In this document: piece by piece, positions 26,105-33,175 of the stretch
Layout: each line of letters starts with the position of its first letter
Numbering within the stretch: the first letter of the stretch is position 1
DNA from: Hellea sp.
GTDB lineage: Bacteria; Pseudomonadota; Alphaproteobacteria; Caulobacterales; Maricaulaceae
Assembly (NCBI GenBank): GCA_013002305.1
Contig: JABDKG010000068.1
Coordinates: 1-46,887, forward strand
Length of the DNA stretch: 46,887 nucleotides
Direction: 5' to 3'
Made by a program: the position numbers and the translations under genes
The notes under the pieces: model-generated
The model's database searches: none
Told to the model about the DNA's origin: nothing
The model's input: the letters and a program-made list of their open reading frames with translations, nothing else

Positions 26105-27841
26105 TTACTCCGATCCATATTTTTTTTGTAGCTCTGTAATCAGAGCTTTGCGCAGATCATCATGTGTGGCTTTTTGATTAATGTCCGGATTGCCTTCGGC
26201 CTTGAGAAACTCCAGATTTTGCTCATATCCAGTTAACAGGAAGTCGTTGATGGCAACGGTGTAAGTACCGCCGCTATCAAGCGCCGTCCCATTGACCGAC
26301 CAATTTCCAAGTGTACCTGAAACGCCTGCCGTATGAAGGTAGCTGCCAATTCCAGAGTTTTTCACGCCCTGATCAAGCGTGCGTTGCAGCATAGACCCGG
26401 TCATATCGACCGTGATGATGGCACCGCCAAAAGGCAATATCCGAATGACATCATATTCAGTTATCGGGCCGGGCGCGATCGTATCGTCAATCCGGATCGA
26501 GCCGCCATTATAAAGCGCGATGTCCGCTCCGCTGGCATTGGATAACATGGAATCGGCGATGATTTGTGTCAGTACCGTCGTCTTATTACGAACACTGGCT
26601 TCAGTGCCATCCAGCGCGTCTGTAACATTTGTAACCCGTTTGGTCGGTTCAAAACCTTGCGCGCGGAAACCTTCAAAGGCCTGTTCAAGCCAGAAATTGA
26701 CGACGCTCGCGACGACCGGATCATCGGGAATGTCCGCCGTTACTTGTTTGAGAGTTGGTTTGATGGTCACAGAATCCGAACCGTGATCATAGGTAAGGTC
26801 GATAATATAGGCCGTCCGGGCGTTAGCATCGGCCTTGGTGATCGGAGTGCCGCCAACATATTCAATGGCGTTTTCATGCTCATGCCCGCCCATGATCAAA
26901 TCAATGTCGGGATACATGCCGGCCAGCTTCATGTCTTGTGCCATGGACAGGTGGGTGACACCGATCAGTATATCGACATTGTCCTTGAGCACATTAATAT
27001 GAGCGCCCGCCGCTTCAAACGGATCTGTATAGGAAACATAGTCAGCCGGGTTGCTATCGAGCATAACGCCAAACATGCCAACGGTCACATCCTGACCCGC
27101 ATTATCGGTCACGCTGAAAATCAGATTTTGGGAAATATTGTCAAACGGTGTGCCGTCCTTCTTAAAGGCATTGGAGACAAACCACTGGGTTTCGGATTCC
27201 TTGATCCGTTCGAGAAACTGCTCTTCTTTAATATCAAATTCGTGATTGCCGAGAGTGGCAAAATCCAGATCAAAAGCATTCATCGCCGCGACCATCTGTT
27301 TGCCAGCGAGACGCTCACCATCAACTTTGGCCGTCCCGAGTGCGGACGGGCTGAAAAGGTCGCCCGAGAGAACAGAAAATGTATTAGGATTTCTCGCCGT
27401 TAATTCTTTATCCAGCGTTGCGAGGCGGGCAACGCCGCCCTGACCGCCAACGGGCGTCATTTCGTATACATCATTAATTTGCAGGAAAGTAATATTGGTC
27501 GTGTTACCAGAGTTCAAGGGGGGGGCGGGCGCCTTTGTTCTCTCGACAACACGCGGCGGGCTCATACCAATGGCAACGCATAGTTTCTGGCCCGGTTCGA
27601 TGACATTCGGATTTGAAATAGTTGCAAAGCTGCTATCGGTCGCGGCATTTCTATTCGTCGCTGCGACAATATTTGTATAGGCGGCCGAGGATCCTAATTC
27701 TCTTTTGGCTATAGTCCCGAGAGTATCTCCAGGCTGTACCGTAACGCTCGCCTGGCATCCATCCATATTCTGCGCGAGCGCGCTGCCGCCCCAAACCAAA
27801 GTCAAAAGGACCGGACTCGATAACCGAATTAAATTTTTCAT
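26105..27841 (-). CDS. LysM domain-5'-nucleotidase/metallophosphatase fusion
   Basis: 578 residues. A signal peptide (1-24, SALAQ) is followed by a LysM-like domain at about 33-89 (VTVQPGDTLGTIAKRELG). A calcineurin-type phosphatase domain starts near 117 with N123-D124-V-Y126, SGD161, GNHE (198-201) and GGHEHEN, then the 5'-nucleotidase C-terminal domain (ALYNGGSIRIDDTI, YDVIRILPFGG). UshA-type enzymes hydrolyse nucleotides in the periplasm. The first metal motif reads D-x-Y rather than the common D-x-H, a variant known in part of the family. The LysM domain should tether it to peptidoglycan. AGGTGGA precedes the ATG. Confidence 0.88.
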   Translation of the reverse strand: MKNLIRLSSPVLLTLVWGGSALAQNMDGCQASVTVQPGDTLGTIAKRELGSSAAYTNIVAATNRNAATDSSFATISNPNVIEPGQKLCVAIGMSPPRVVERTKAPAPPLNSGNTTNITFLQINDVYEMTPVGGQGGVARLATLDKELTARNPNTFSVLSGDLFSPSALGTAKVDGERLAGKQMVAAMNAFDLDFATLGNHEFDIKEEQFLERIKESETQWFVSNAFKKDGTPFDNISQNLIFSVTDNAGQDVTVGMFGVMLDSNPADYVSYTDPFEAAGAHINVLKDNVDILIGVTHLSMAQDMKLAGMYPDIDLIMGGHEHENAIEYVGGTPITKADANARTAYIIDLTYDHGSDSVTIKPTLKQVTADIPDDPVVASVVNFWLEQAFEGFRAQGFEPTKRVTNVTDALDGTEASVRNKTTVLTQIIADSMLSNASGADIALYNGGSIRIDDTIAPGPITEYDVIRILPFGGAIITVDMTGSMLQRTLDQGVKNSGIGSYLHTAGVSGTLGNWSVNGTALDSGGTYTVAINDFLLTGYEQNLEFLKAEGNPDINQKATHDDLRKALITELQKKYGSE

Positions 27842-27994
27842 ATTCCACCTGAAAGAGTTGCTGCTTGTAATTTGCCCCGGGCTAACCCGTGCTGATTGTA
27901 CTGTTTTTGGCGTTTCAAGTCAAACAGACGCCGGGCCGAGGCTGGACGCTCGCTGCATATTATTGTCTATTGAAAGAAAATGACCGGAGGGACT

Positions 27995-28555
27995 ATGTCA
28001 CAGTTAAAGTCACGCGATGCGCGTATTGATGCGATGCTCGACAAGCACGAAATCACAGAATTGCTCTATGCTTATTGCAACGCGGCAGACCGGCATGACC
28101 ATCTCAAAATGCGAAGCCTTTACCACCCGGATGCCTACGATGATCACGGCTCGTTTTTTAAGGGCCCGGCGATGGAATTTATCGACATGCTGCCTGAGAT
28201 TCAAAAGCCGATGGAAATCCTCCATCATAATATTACGACGATCAATATTGAGCTCGATGGCGACAAGGCAGAAGGGGAGGTCTATATGATCGCCTTTCAC
28301 CGCTATAAAGAAGAAGACGGGACTTCGGTCGATCTCTTGGTCGGCGGGCGCTATTTCGATAATTATGAACGCCGCGACGGGGTCTGGAAATTTAGCCTTC
28401 GCGCTGCCGGTGCCGATTGGGCTTATTATAATTCACCAACCGAAACCGCCATGGATCATCCGATGATTGCAGCTACCCACATTGCGAGGCCAGGCCCTAA
28501 GGACCCGTCCTATCAGTTTTATGAAATGATGAAGTTTGGACAGCGCTATCGCTAA
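27995..28555 (+). CDS. SnoaL-like/NTF2-fold protein
   Basis: 186 residues from ATG 27995, chosen because GGAGGG lies 6 nt upstream (an ATG at 27980 is in frame but lacks this). The opening DKHEITELLYAYCNAADRHD, then LYHPDAYDDHGSFFKGPA, and the central HHNITTINIELDGDKAEGEV with YFDNYERRDGVWKFSLRA are typical of SnoaL_4 proteins, a cone-shaped fold with a hydrophobic pocket. Relatives include dehydratases and dehydrochlorinases using an Asp/His pair; Asp and His residues are present in suitable places. Substrate unknown. It overlaps the next convergent gene by 4 nt. Confidence 0.75.
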   Translation: MSQLKSRDARIDAMLDKHEITELLYAYCNAADRHDHLKMRSLYHPDAYDDHGSFFKGPAMEFIDMLPEIQKPMEILHHNITTINIELDGDKAEGEVYMIAFHRYKEEDGTSVDLLVGGRYFDNYERRDGVWKFSLRAAGADWAYYNSPTETAMDHPMIAATHIARPGPKDPSYQFYEMMKFGQRYR

Positions 28556-29568
28556 TCGACGCATAGCCCAACTTCGGCGCGGCCATTTTTAACTTCTGAA
28601 TGACATCCAAACGGATTGTCATCCTTTTGGCAAACACCCCGAACGAGACCTGCCGCACTATTATTGCTTTGGCTCGTATCAGTCCGGCACATGCCCTGGC
28701 ATTGTGTGCTGTCAGTACAGCTATTCCCGCCATCGCTATAGGCACGGGTGCAACGCTCGGCGCCCATCATACCGGCCCGCTCGACCCTGCCGCCGCTCCA
28801 AATACACATTTCGCGATCTTCAAAACTCATTGTGCCCGCGCGCGGCCCAATCGTCGGCGGGTTGGCGGACACGGCGGCCATACTGGTGATTTTGGCATGA
28901 AAAGTCAGCGGGCCCCCATCTATCGCATGATGTATCTTCTGATCGGCGACATCAATTTTGATAAGCCGCCTTTTACTATCATCATAGAGATAAATACCCC
29001 GATCATCGCGGCCCAGGGTTTGATAAATATGGATGGCGTCCGATCCGTTCTGCCAATCGGTGAAATTCTTCCCTTCATCTTTGAGGGTGCCGCCATCATA
29101 GTCAATCGACGAAAAACGCATATTGTGAGTAGACGTTTGCGGAGGCGTGACGAGCATGGGCGTCGGATGAACAATTTCGAGTTTAGGTTCAAATTCCGCG
29201 CTGGATATATCATGCATCAGGTGACGCTGATGACCTGGCCATTTCCCATAAATTTTATTGTCCCGTAGGTTTAGCTCAATATCGACGTCATGTTGATCAT
29301 TGCGTAAATAGAGGCTTGATGCGCCGCGCCGAACTTCTTGAAATGAGAAACGATAACTTCCGAAGCGGTCAAATTCGTCCCAGGAGTTGTCGCTAGTTCT
29401 GGCAAATGAACCGGAATAAAAATTGACCCTTTTCACATTTGAGAGATCTTGCGGCGAGGTATCGACGCTTTGAGCAAAAGCAGGTAGCGAAGTGCTAAGA
29501 GAGATGCCGATTCCAATAACCGCCGCAATGGCAAAAAAAACAGCAAAAGCAAAAAGTCGGATATTCAT
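28552..29568 (-). CDS. Secreted hypothetical protein with Cys-rich C-terminal domain
   Basis: 338 residues. A signal peptide (residues 1 to about 33, ending LPAFAQ) leads a beta-rich, polar region with HIYQTLGRDDRGIYLYDDSK. All eight cysteines lie in the last 90 or so residues (MCIW, RCTR, SCTDSTQCQGMC, GVCQKDDNPFGC, GLCVD), enough for four disulphides in a small knotted domain. AGGGG lies shortly before the ATG. I do not recognise the N-terminal part. Export and a disulphide-stabilised binding domain are inferred. Confidence 0.65.
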   Translation of the reverse strand: MNIRLFAFAVFFAIAAVIGIGISLSTSLPAFAQSVDTSPQDLSNVKRVNFYSGSFARTSDNSWDEFDRFGSYRFSFQEVRRGASSLYLRNDQHDVDIELNLRDNKIYGKWPGHQRHLMHDISSAEFEPKLEIVHPTPMLVTPPQTSTHNMRFSSIDYDGGTLKDEGKNFTDWQNGSDAIHIYQTLGRDDRGIYLYDDSKRRLIKIDVADQKIHHAIDGGPLTFHAKITSMAAVSANPPTIGPRAGTMSFEDREMCIWSGGRVERAGMMGAERCTRAYSDGGNSCTDSTQCQGMCRTDTSQSNNSAAGLVRGVCQKDDNPFGCHSEVKNGRAEVGLCVD

Positions 29569-29643
29569 GTTGGCCCCTATGAAAATTATTCCAGCAGTGT
29601 AACAGAATAAGGACGGCGCTAAAAGATCAATAAACAGAGGATG

Positions 29644-30243
29644 TCAGGCAATGCCAACACATCTGATAGCCTTAAAGGCATCAACGCCGCGCGGAAAGAT
29701 TAGCGGTTGATTGGACTTATGCAGCGGATCGCGCATGTGAAAGCCCTGCTCAGAGCGGCGCAATATCATGGCCCAGTGCGAGCGACCATTTGGAAGGATA
29801 AACCGAGCCAGCGGATAATAGCCATCGGCGATACAGCCATCAATAATCTCAAGGCTGACACTATCATAATAGCGTGCGGTCGCGGTCCCGTTTGTGACTT
29901 TGTCAATCGCGCTCCAGACCAGCCAGCCATTTTTGGTAAACCCGTTGACCGCTGTCATTCGTTTGTTGAGATCTCCGGGATCAGTTTCAAAGCCTAAATT
30001 TCCAAGTACCATAGCTGTGGCGGTTAACAGACACCCATCGGTCTCAATGGTCTCTGATGTGCTGCCAAGATTATGCGCTGCCCATTTGGGATCTTTTTGG
30101 TAAAAAGTGACATTGTCGACCAGCGCCGTGCCGCGCACTGGCGTATAGTCAAGACCGCCAGGATTTTTTTGCTCTGATCCTGAGCTTGCGCATGCTGTCA
30201 AAAGCCCTGCACCAACCAGCCATATGAGTTTCCAGCTCTTCAT
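29644..30243 (-). CDS. C39-like cysteine peptidase lipoprotein
   Basis: 199 residues from ATG 30243, which opens directly on a lipoprotein signal (MKSWKLIWLVGAGLLTAC, lipidated Cys18); a TTG at 30264 is in frame. The papain-like fold of the C39_2 group is indicated by FYQKDPKWAAHNLG, then TDGC71LLTATAMVLG with the nucleophile, H156 in RSHWAMIL and D172 in MRDP. It is a stand-alone protein with no ABC transporter nearby, so it is not a bacteriocin-exporting C39 protease. The substrate is unknown; it would act in the periplasm, anchored to a membrane. Confidence 0.72.
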   Translation of the reverse strand: MKSWKLIWLVGAGLLTACASSGSEQKNPGGLDYTPVRGTALVDNVTFYQKDPKWAAHNLGSTSETIETDGCLLTATAMVLGNLGFETDPGDLNKRMTAVNGFTKNGWLVWSAIDKVTNGTATARYYDSVSLEIIDGCIADGYYPLARFILPNGRSHWAMILRRSEQGFHMRDPLHKSNQPLIFPRGVDAFKAIRCVGIA

Positions 30244-30341
30244 ATTTTTGATTATCGCTGCCAATCCCTAAAAAGAGGTTTAGACTTGTGAAACGTAAGC
30301 TTTCATGTCAGGGGCGGGGCGAATTTTTTAAAGGCCCAATC

Positions 30342-30821
30342 ATGTCTATTCCTACCGTTGCCGTTTTTCATTATTCGCTCAAAGACAAAGACGGAAATCT
30401 GATTGACGATTCCAAGGGGCGCGATCCGCTTCACGTCATGCTTGGTAAGGGACATATCGTCAAAGGACTGGACGAAGCGCTCCCAAATATGAAAGCGGGC
30501 GTGAAAAAAACTATAACCGTATCGCCTGAGGATGGTTATGGAGTTGTAGATGAAAGCCTGCGCCTCAAAGTGCCGCGCGATCAGTTTCCGCCGGACGCCG
30601 ACATTCAGCTTAAGATGCAGTTTCAGACCTCGCAGGAACCCGGCGCGCCCTTATTCACTGTCATGCATATCGACGAAGACGGCCTTATTTATATTGACGG
30701 CAATCATCCGCTTGCCGGCCATGAGCTTCACTTTGATGTTGAAATCGTCGAAATGCGACCAGCAGACCCGGAAGAAATAGCTCACGGTCATGCCCACGCC
30801 CCGGGCGGACATGACCACTAA
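30342..30821 (+). CDS. slyD: FKBP-type peptidyl-prolyl isomerase, SlyD-like
   Basis: 159 residues from ATG 30342 (MSIPTVAVFHYSLKDKDGNL). FKBP signature GHIVKGLDEALPNMKAG is interrupted by the insert-in-flap domain (GYGVVDESLRLKVPRDQF), and GNHPLAGHELHFDVEIVEMR closes the fold, as in SlyD. The C-terminal tail HGHAHAPGGHDH is a short His-rich metal-binding tail, far shorter than that of E. coli SlyD and without cysteines. SlyD isomerises prolyl bonds and supplies nickel for metalloenzymes. It converges on the symporter gene with a 3-nt gap. Confidence 0.9.
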   Translation: MSIPTVAVFHYSLKDKDGNLIDDSKGRDPLHVMLGKGHIVKGLDEALPNMKAGVKKTITVSPEDGYGVVDESLRLKVPRDQFPPDADIQLKMQFQTSQEPGAPLFTVMHIDEDGLIYIDGNHPLAGHELHFDVEIVEMRPADPEEIAHGHAHAPGGHDH

Positions 30822-30824
30822 GAG

Positions 30825-32171
30825 TCAGTGCTCCGGCGGAGCTCTGAAGCGTTCCTCGTCGAGCTGGCCTTCCCATTTGGCGACGGTGGACGCGACAGCG
30901 ACGTCACCGGTTACGTTGGTGACGGTTCTCATCATGTCGAGCAATCGATCAAACGGGAAAATAAAGGCGACAATCAAGACCGCTTGAGCTTCCTCAATCC
31001 CAAAGACGCCTTGCAGCAAACCAACCGCTAGGAACAGGCTGGCGGATGGTATGCCGGCTGCGCCGATTGAGGCCATGGTCGCGGAAAGGGCTATCATGAA
31101 ATATGTGCCCATATTGACGTCGAGGCCAAAGGCTTGCGCCGCAAACATACAGACGATCCCGAGATAAATCGCTGTGCCGTCCATATTGATGGTCGCGCCC
31201 ATCGGCAGAACCGATCCGGCGACAGATTTATCGACGCCTAGATTATGCTCTGCGCATGAGATTGTAACCGGCAGGGTCGCGCTTGAGGAAGATGTAGAAT
31301 AAGCCACGCCGACCGCGTCAGCGATGCCGAAAAAGAACCGGCCTGCTGGTAATTTGAGGATCAACTTGACGATCAACCCGCCATAGACAAACAGGATTTG
31401 CAAAATACAGGCGAGATATAAGGCAATGGCCAGCTTCCCCATCGTCCCGAGGATTCCAAGACCGTTCATTCCCATGACCCACACCATCAAAGCCAGAACA
31501 CCGTAAGGTGCGAGCTCCATAATCAGCATCGTAATTTTCATGACAACTTCAGCAGCAGACTCGAAAAAATCGCCTAGTGATTTGCCTTTATCGCCGGTTA
31601 GTAGAATTCCGACGCCTAGCAAAATTGAAAAGAATATAAGCGCCAATACATCGCCCTTTGCCGCTGCATCGACGGGGTTTTGCGGGATAATCGCCAGCAA
31701 ATATTCAGACAAAGATTTTTTGGCATCACCGGCGGATTTAAGCTTGTCGACAACCGTGTCTGAACTGCCTGAGCCCGCGCTGATTATTTCGCTCATTCCT
31801 GAACCGGGCTGGATAAGGGTGGCTACAATAATTCCCAGCCAGACGGCGAAAAAAGTTGTAAATAAATAGAGACCTATGGTGCGTACACCGAGCGAACCAA
31901 GACGCTTCGGGTCGCCCATGGCAATCACGCCCGAGACAAGTGTTGTCACGATCAATGGCACGATCAACATTTTGATCAAATAGACAAAGGCATCGCCGAA
32001 CGGTTTGAACCAGGTTTCGGCGATAACTTGTCCGCGGGAAAATTCTTCGCCGTCGACGACTTTAACAATTTCGGTCAGGCCGTAATGCAGACCTAACCCA
32101 ATGAGAACGCCAATACCCAGACCTACAAAGACCCGTTTCCAAAGCTTCATGGCTCGCCAAGATGACAGCAT
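30825..32171 (-). CDS. Dicarboxylate/amino acid:cation symporter (DAACS)
   Basis: 448 residues from ATG 32171, which has AGGGG 6 nt upstream; ATG 32150 (MKLWKRVFVGLG) is an alternative. Family motifs occur in order: the serine-rich loop SSSSATLPVT, GATINMDGTA with the cation site, the hairpin GAAGIPSASL and DRLLDMMRTVTNVTGD. These contact substrate and sodium or protons in GltPh and GltP. It would import glutamate, aspartate or C4-dicarboxylates; the sequence alone does not decide. A long loop (AGSGSSDTVVDKLKSAG) lies after the third helix. Confidence 0.93.
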   Translation of the reverse strand: MLSSWRAMKLWKRVFVGLGIGVLIGLGLHYGLTEIVKVVDGEEFSRGQVIAETWFKPFGDAFVYLIKMLIVPLIVTTLVSGVIAMGDPKRLGSLGVRTIGLYLFTTFFAVWLGIIVATLIQPGSGMSEIISAGSGSSDTVVDKLKSAGDAKKSLSEYLLAIIPQNPVDAAAKGDVLALIFFSILLGVGILLTGDKGKSLGDFFESAAEVVMKITMLIMELAPYGVLALMVWVMGMNGLGILGTMGKLAIALYLACILQILFVYGGLIVKLILKLPAGRFFFGIADAVGVAYSTSSSSATLPVTISCAEHNLGVDKSVAGSVLPMGATINMDGTAIYLGIVCMFAAQAFGLDVNMGTYFMIALSATMASIGAAGIPSASLFLAVGLLQGVFGIEEAQAVLIVAFIFPFDRLLDMMRTVTNVTGDVAVASTVAKWEGQLDEERFRAPPEH

Positions 32172-32226
32172 ATTCTTCCCCTATGTTTGCGCGCAGACTA
32201 GGCAGGGGCGCCGTTAAGCGCAAGGG

Positions 32227-32652
32227 TTAGAAAGGCAAAGACTGGATGTCGGGGTCAACCCACGCGCGCCGCGCTGCCGGCGAGAATAAAACATCTTCAG
32301 TCCAATATTCGAGGAGCCATTTAGTTTGCCCGAATTTGGAGCGCATCAGGTCGTCTAAAACGCCCGGCAGTTTTGCATCAATAGGCGCACCAGTGAGACA
32401 ATTCTGCGCGGCGCATAACGAAGCTTGGGTGATGGTCTCGTGATAGCCTTCGCGATCTGTATTAACGCCGCCAACGGACTCATTATAACGCCGAATCATA
32501 TCGGGCATTTCTTTAAACGGATTATGGTCTGGATTTCGCAAAAGCCACAAAGCGCTGGCGAAGTGGGCGGCATGCGTCCATCGCGCCTTTGGCAAAGTGC
32601 AATTGATCATACCAAGAGCCAATGACTCAATTTCTGACTCCGAAGCGAACAT
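32227..32652 (-). CDS. Conserved hypothetical protein
   Basis: 141 residues, soluble, mainly helical. Notable conserved-looking parts are the start-proximal RWTHAAHFASALWLLRNPD, with two histidines, and the middle GGVNTDREGYHETITQASL, with a third. Such His/Glu spacing could bind a metal, but no known motif is matched. I have an impression of similar short proteins in other proteobacteria but no named function. It lies 22 nt after the VOC gene on the same strand and may be cotranscribed. Confidence 0.65.
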   Translation of the reverse strand: MFASESEIESLALGMINCTLPKARWTHAAHFASALWLLRNPDHNPFKEMPDMIRRYNESVGGVNTDREGYHETITQASLCAAQNCLTGAPIDAKLPGVLDDLMRSKFGQTKWLLEYWTEDVLFSPAARRAWVDPDIQSLPF

Positions 32653-32674
32653 ATTTTACTGTTCGATACGAACT

Positions 32675-33127
32675 CTACATATTTTCCATCATCGCCTTTT
32701 GCCCGGCTATGATTTCTTCCGGCGTCGGATCGGAGACTTTGGTTGAAAAAGTCCAGACATAGTGAAACGGATCCGCGACAACAGCTGTCCGATCACCCCA
32801 GAACATTGTATCAGGCTCAAATACAGATGTCATGCCATTGGCAATTGCGGTTTCATAGGCGGCGTCGACATCATCGACATAGATATACATCGAAAAATGC
32901 GTCTGCCCGGTCGGCGCTTTTCGCGGCATAAAATCGGCTTCGTCATTGAAGAAAATTTTGCAGTCGCCGACTGTAATTTCGCCGTGCATAATCCAGCCAT
33001 TATCGGCCTTCATAATCTGAGTATCTTTTCCGCCAAGCGCCTTTTCGTAAAGCGCCGCTGCGGCCTCGCTGTCCTTGAAGGTCAGATTGACTATTACGTC
33101 CTGATATCCATCGGGTTTGTAACTCAT
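32675..33127 (-). CDS. VOC-superfamily (PhnB-like/glyoxalase-fold) protein
   Basis: 150 residues starting MSYKPDGYQDVIVNLTFKDS. The paired beta-alpha-beta-beta-beta repeats of the VOC fold are visible (AAALYEKALGG; GWIMHGEITVGDCKIFFNDE; FSMYIYVDDVDAAYETAIANG; WGDRTAVVADPFHYVWTFST). The ordering matches PhnB-like proteins. Potential metal ligands include H48 and a late His. The function in this subgroup is generally undetermined. GAGGAA lies about 7 nt before the ATG. A terminator separates it from the upstream peptidase gene. Confidence 0.82.
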   Translation of the reverse strand: MSYKPDGYQDVIVNLTFKDSEAAAALYEKALGGKDTQIMKADNGWIMHGEITVGDCKIFFNDEADFMPRKAPTGQTHFSMYIYVDDVDAAYETAIANGMTSVFEPDTMFWGDRTAVVADPFHYVWTFSTKVSDPTPEEIIAGQKAMMENM

Positions 33128-33141
33128 AATATATTCCTCTC

Positions 33142-33167
33142 AAAAAAAACCCGGCTTTAGAGCCGGG
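33142..33167 (-). terminator. Intrinsic terminator of the prolyl oligopeptidase gene
   Basis: CCCGGCT (33150-33156) and AGCCGGG (33161-33167) form a perfect 7-bp stem with a 4-nt loop. On the minus strand the hairpin is followed by eight T (33142-33149). It begins 8 nt after the stop codon at 33176. Confidence 0.92.
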
Positions 33168-33175
33168 CATTGTTT

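Noticed and set aside
26564-27403. Plus-strand open frame of 279 codons
   Set aside because: It lies wholly antisense to the LysM-nucleotidase gene, whose domains and motifs are clear; no ribosome binding site or family wording.
28600-29268. Plus-strand open frame of 222 codons opposite the Cys-rich protein
   Set aside because: The minus-strand gene has a signal peptide and ordered cysteines; this frame begins without a ribosome binding site and shows no family features.
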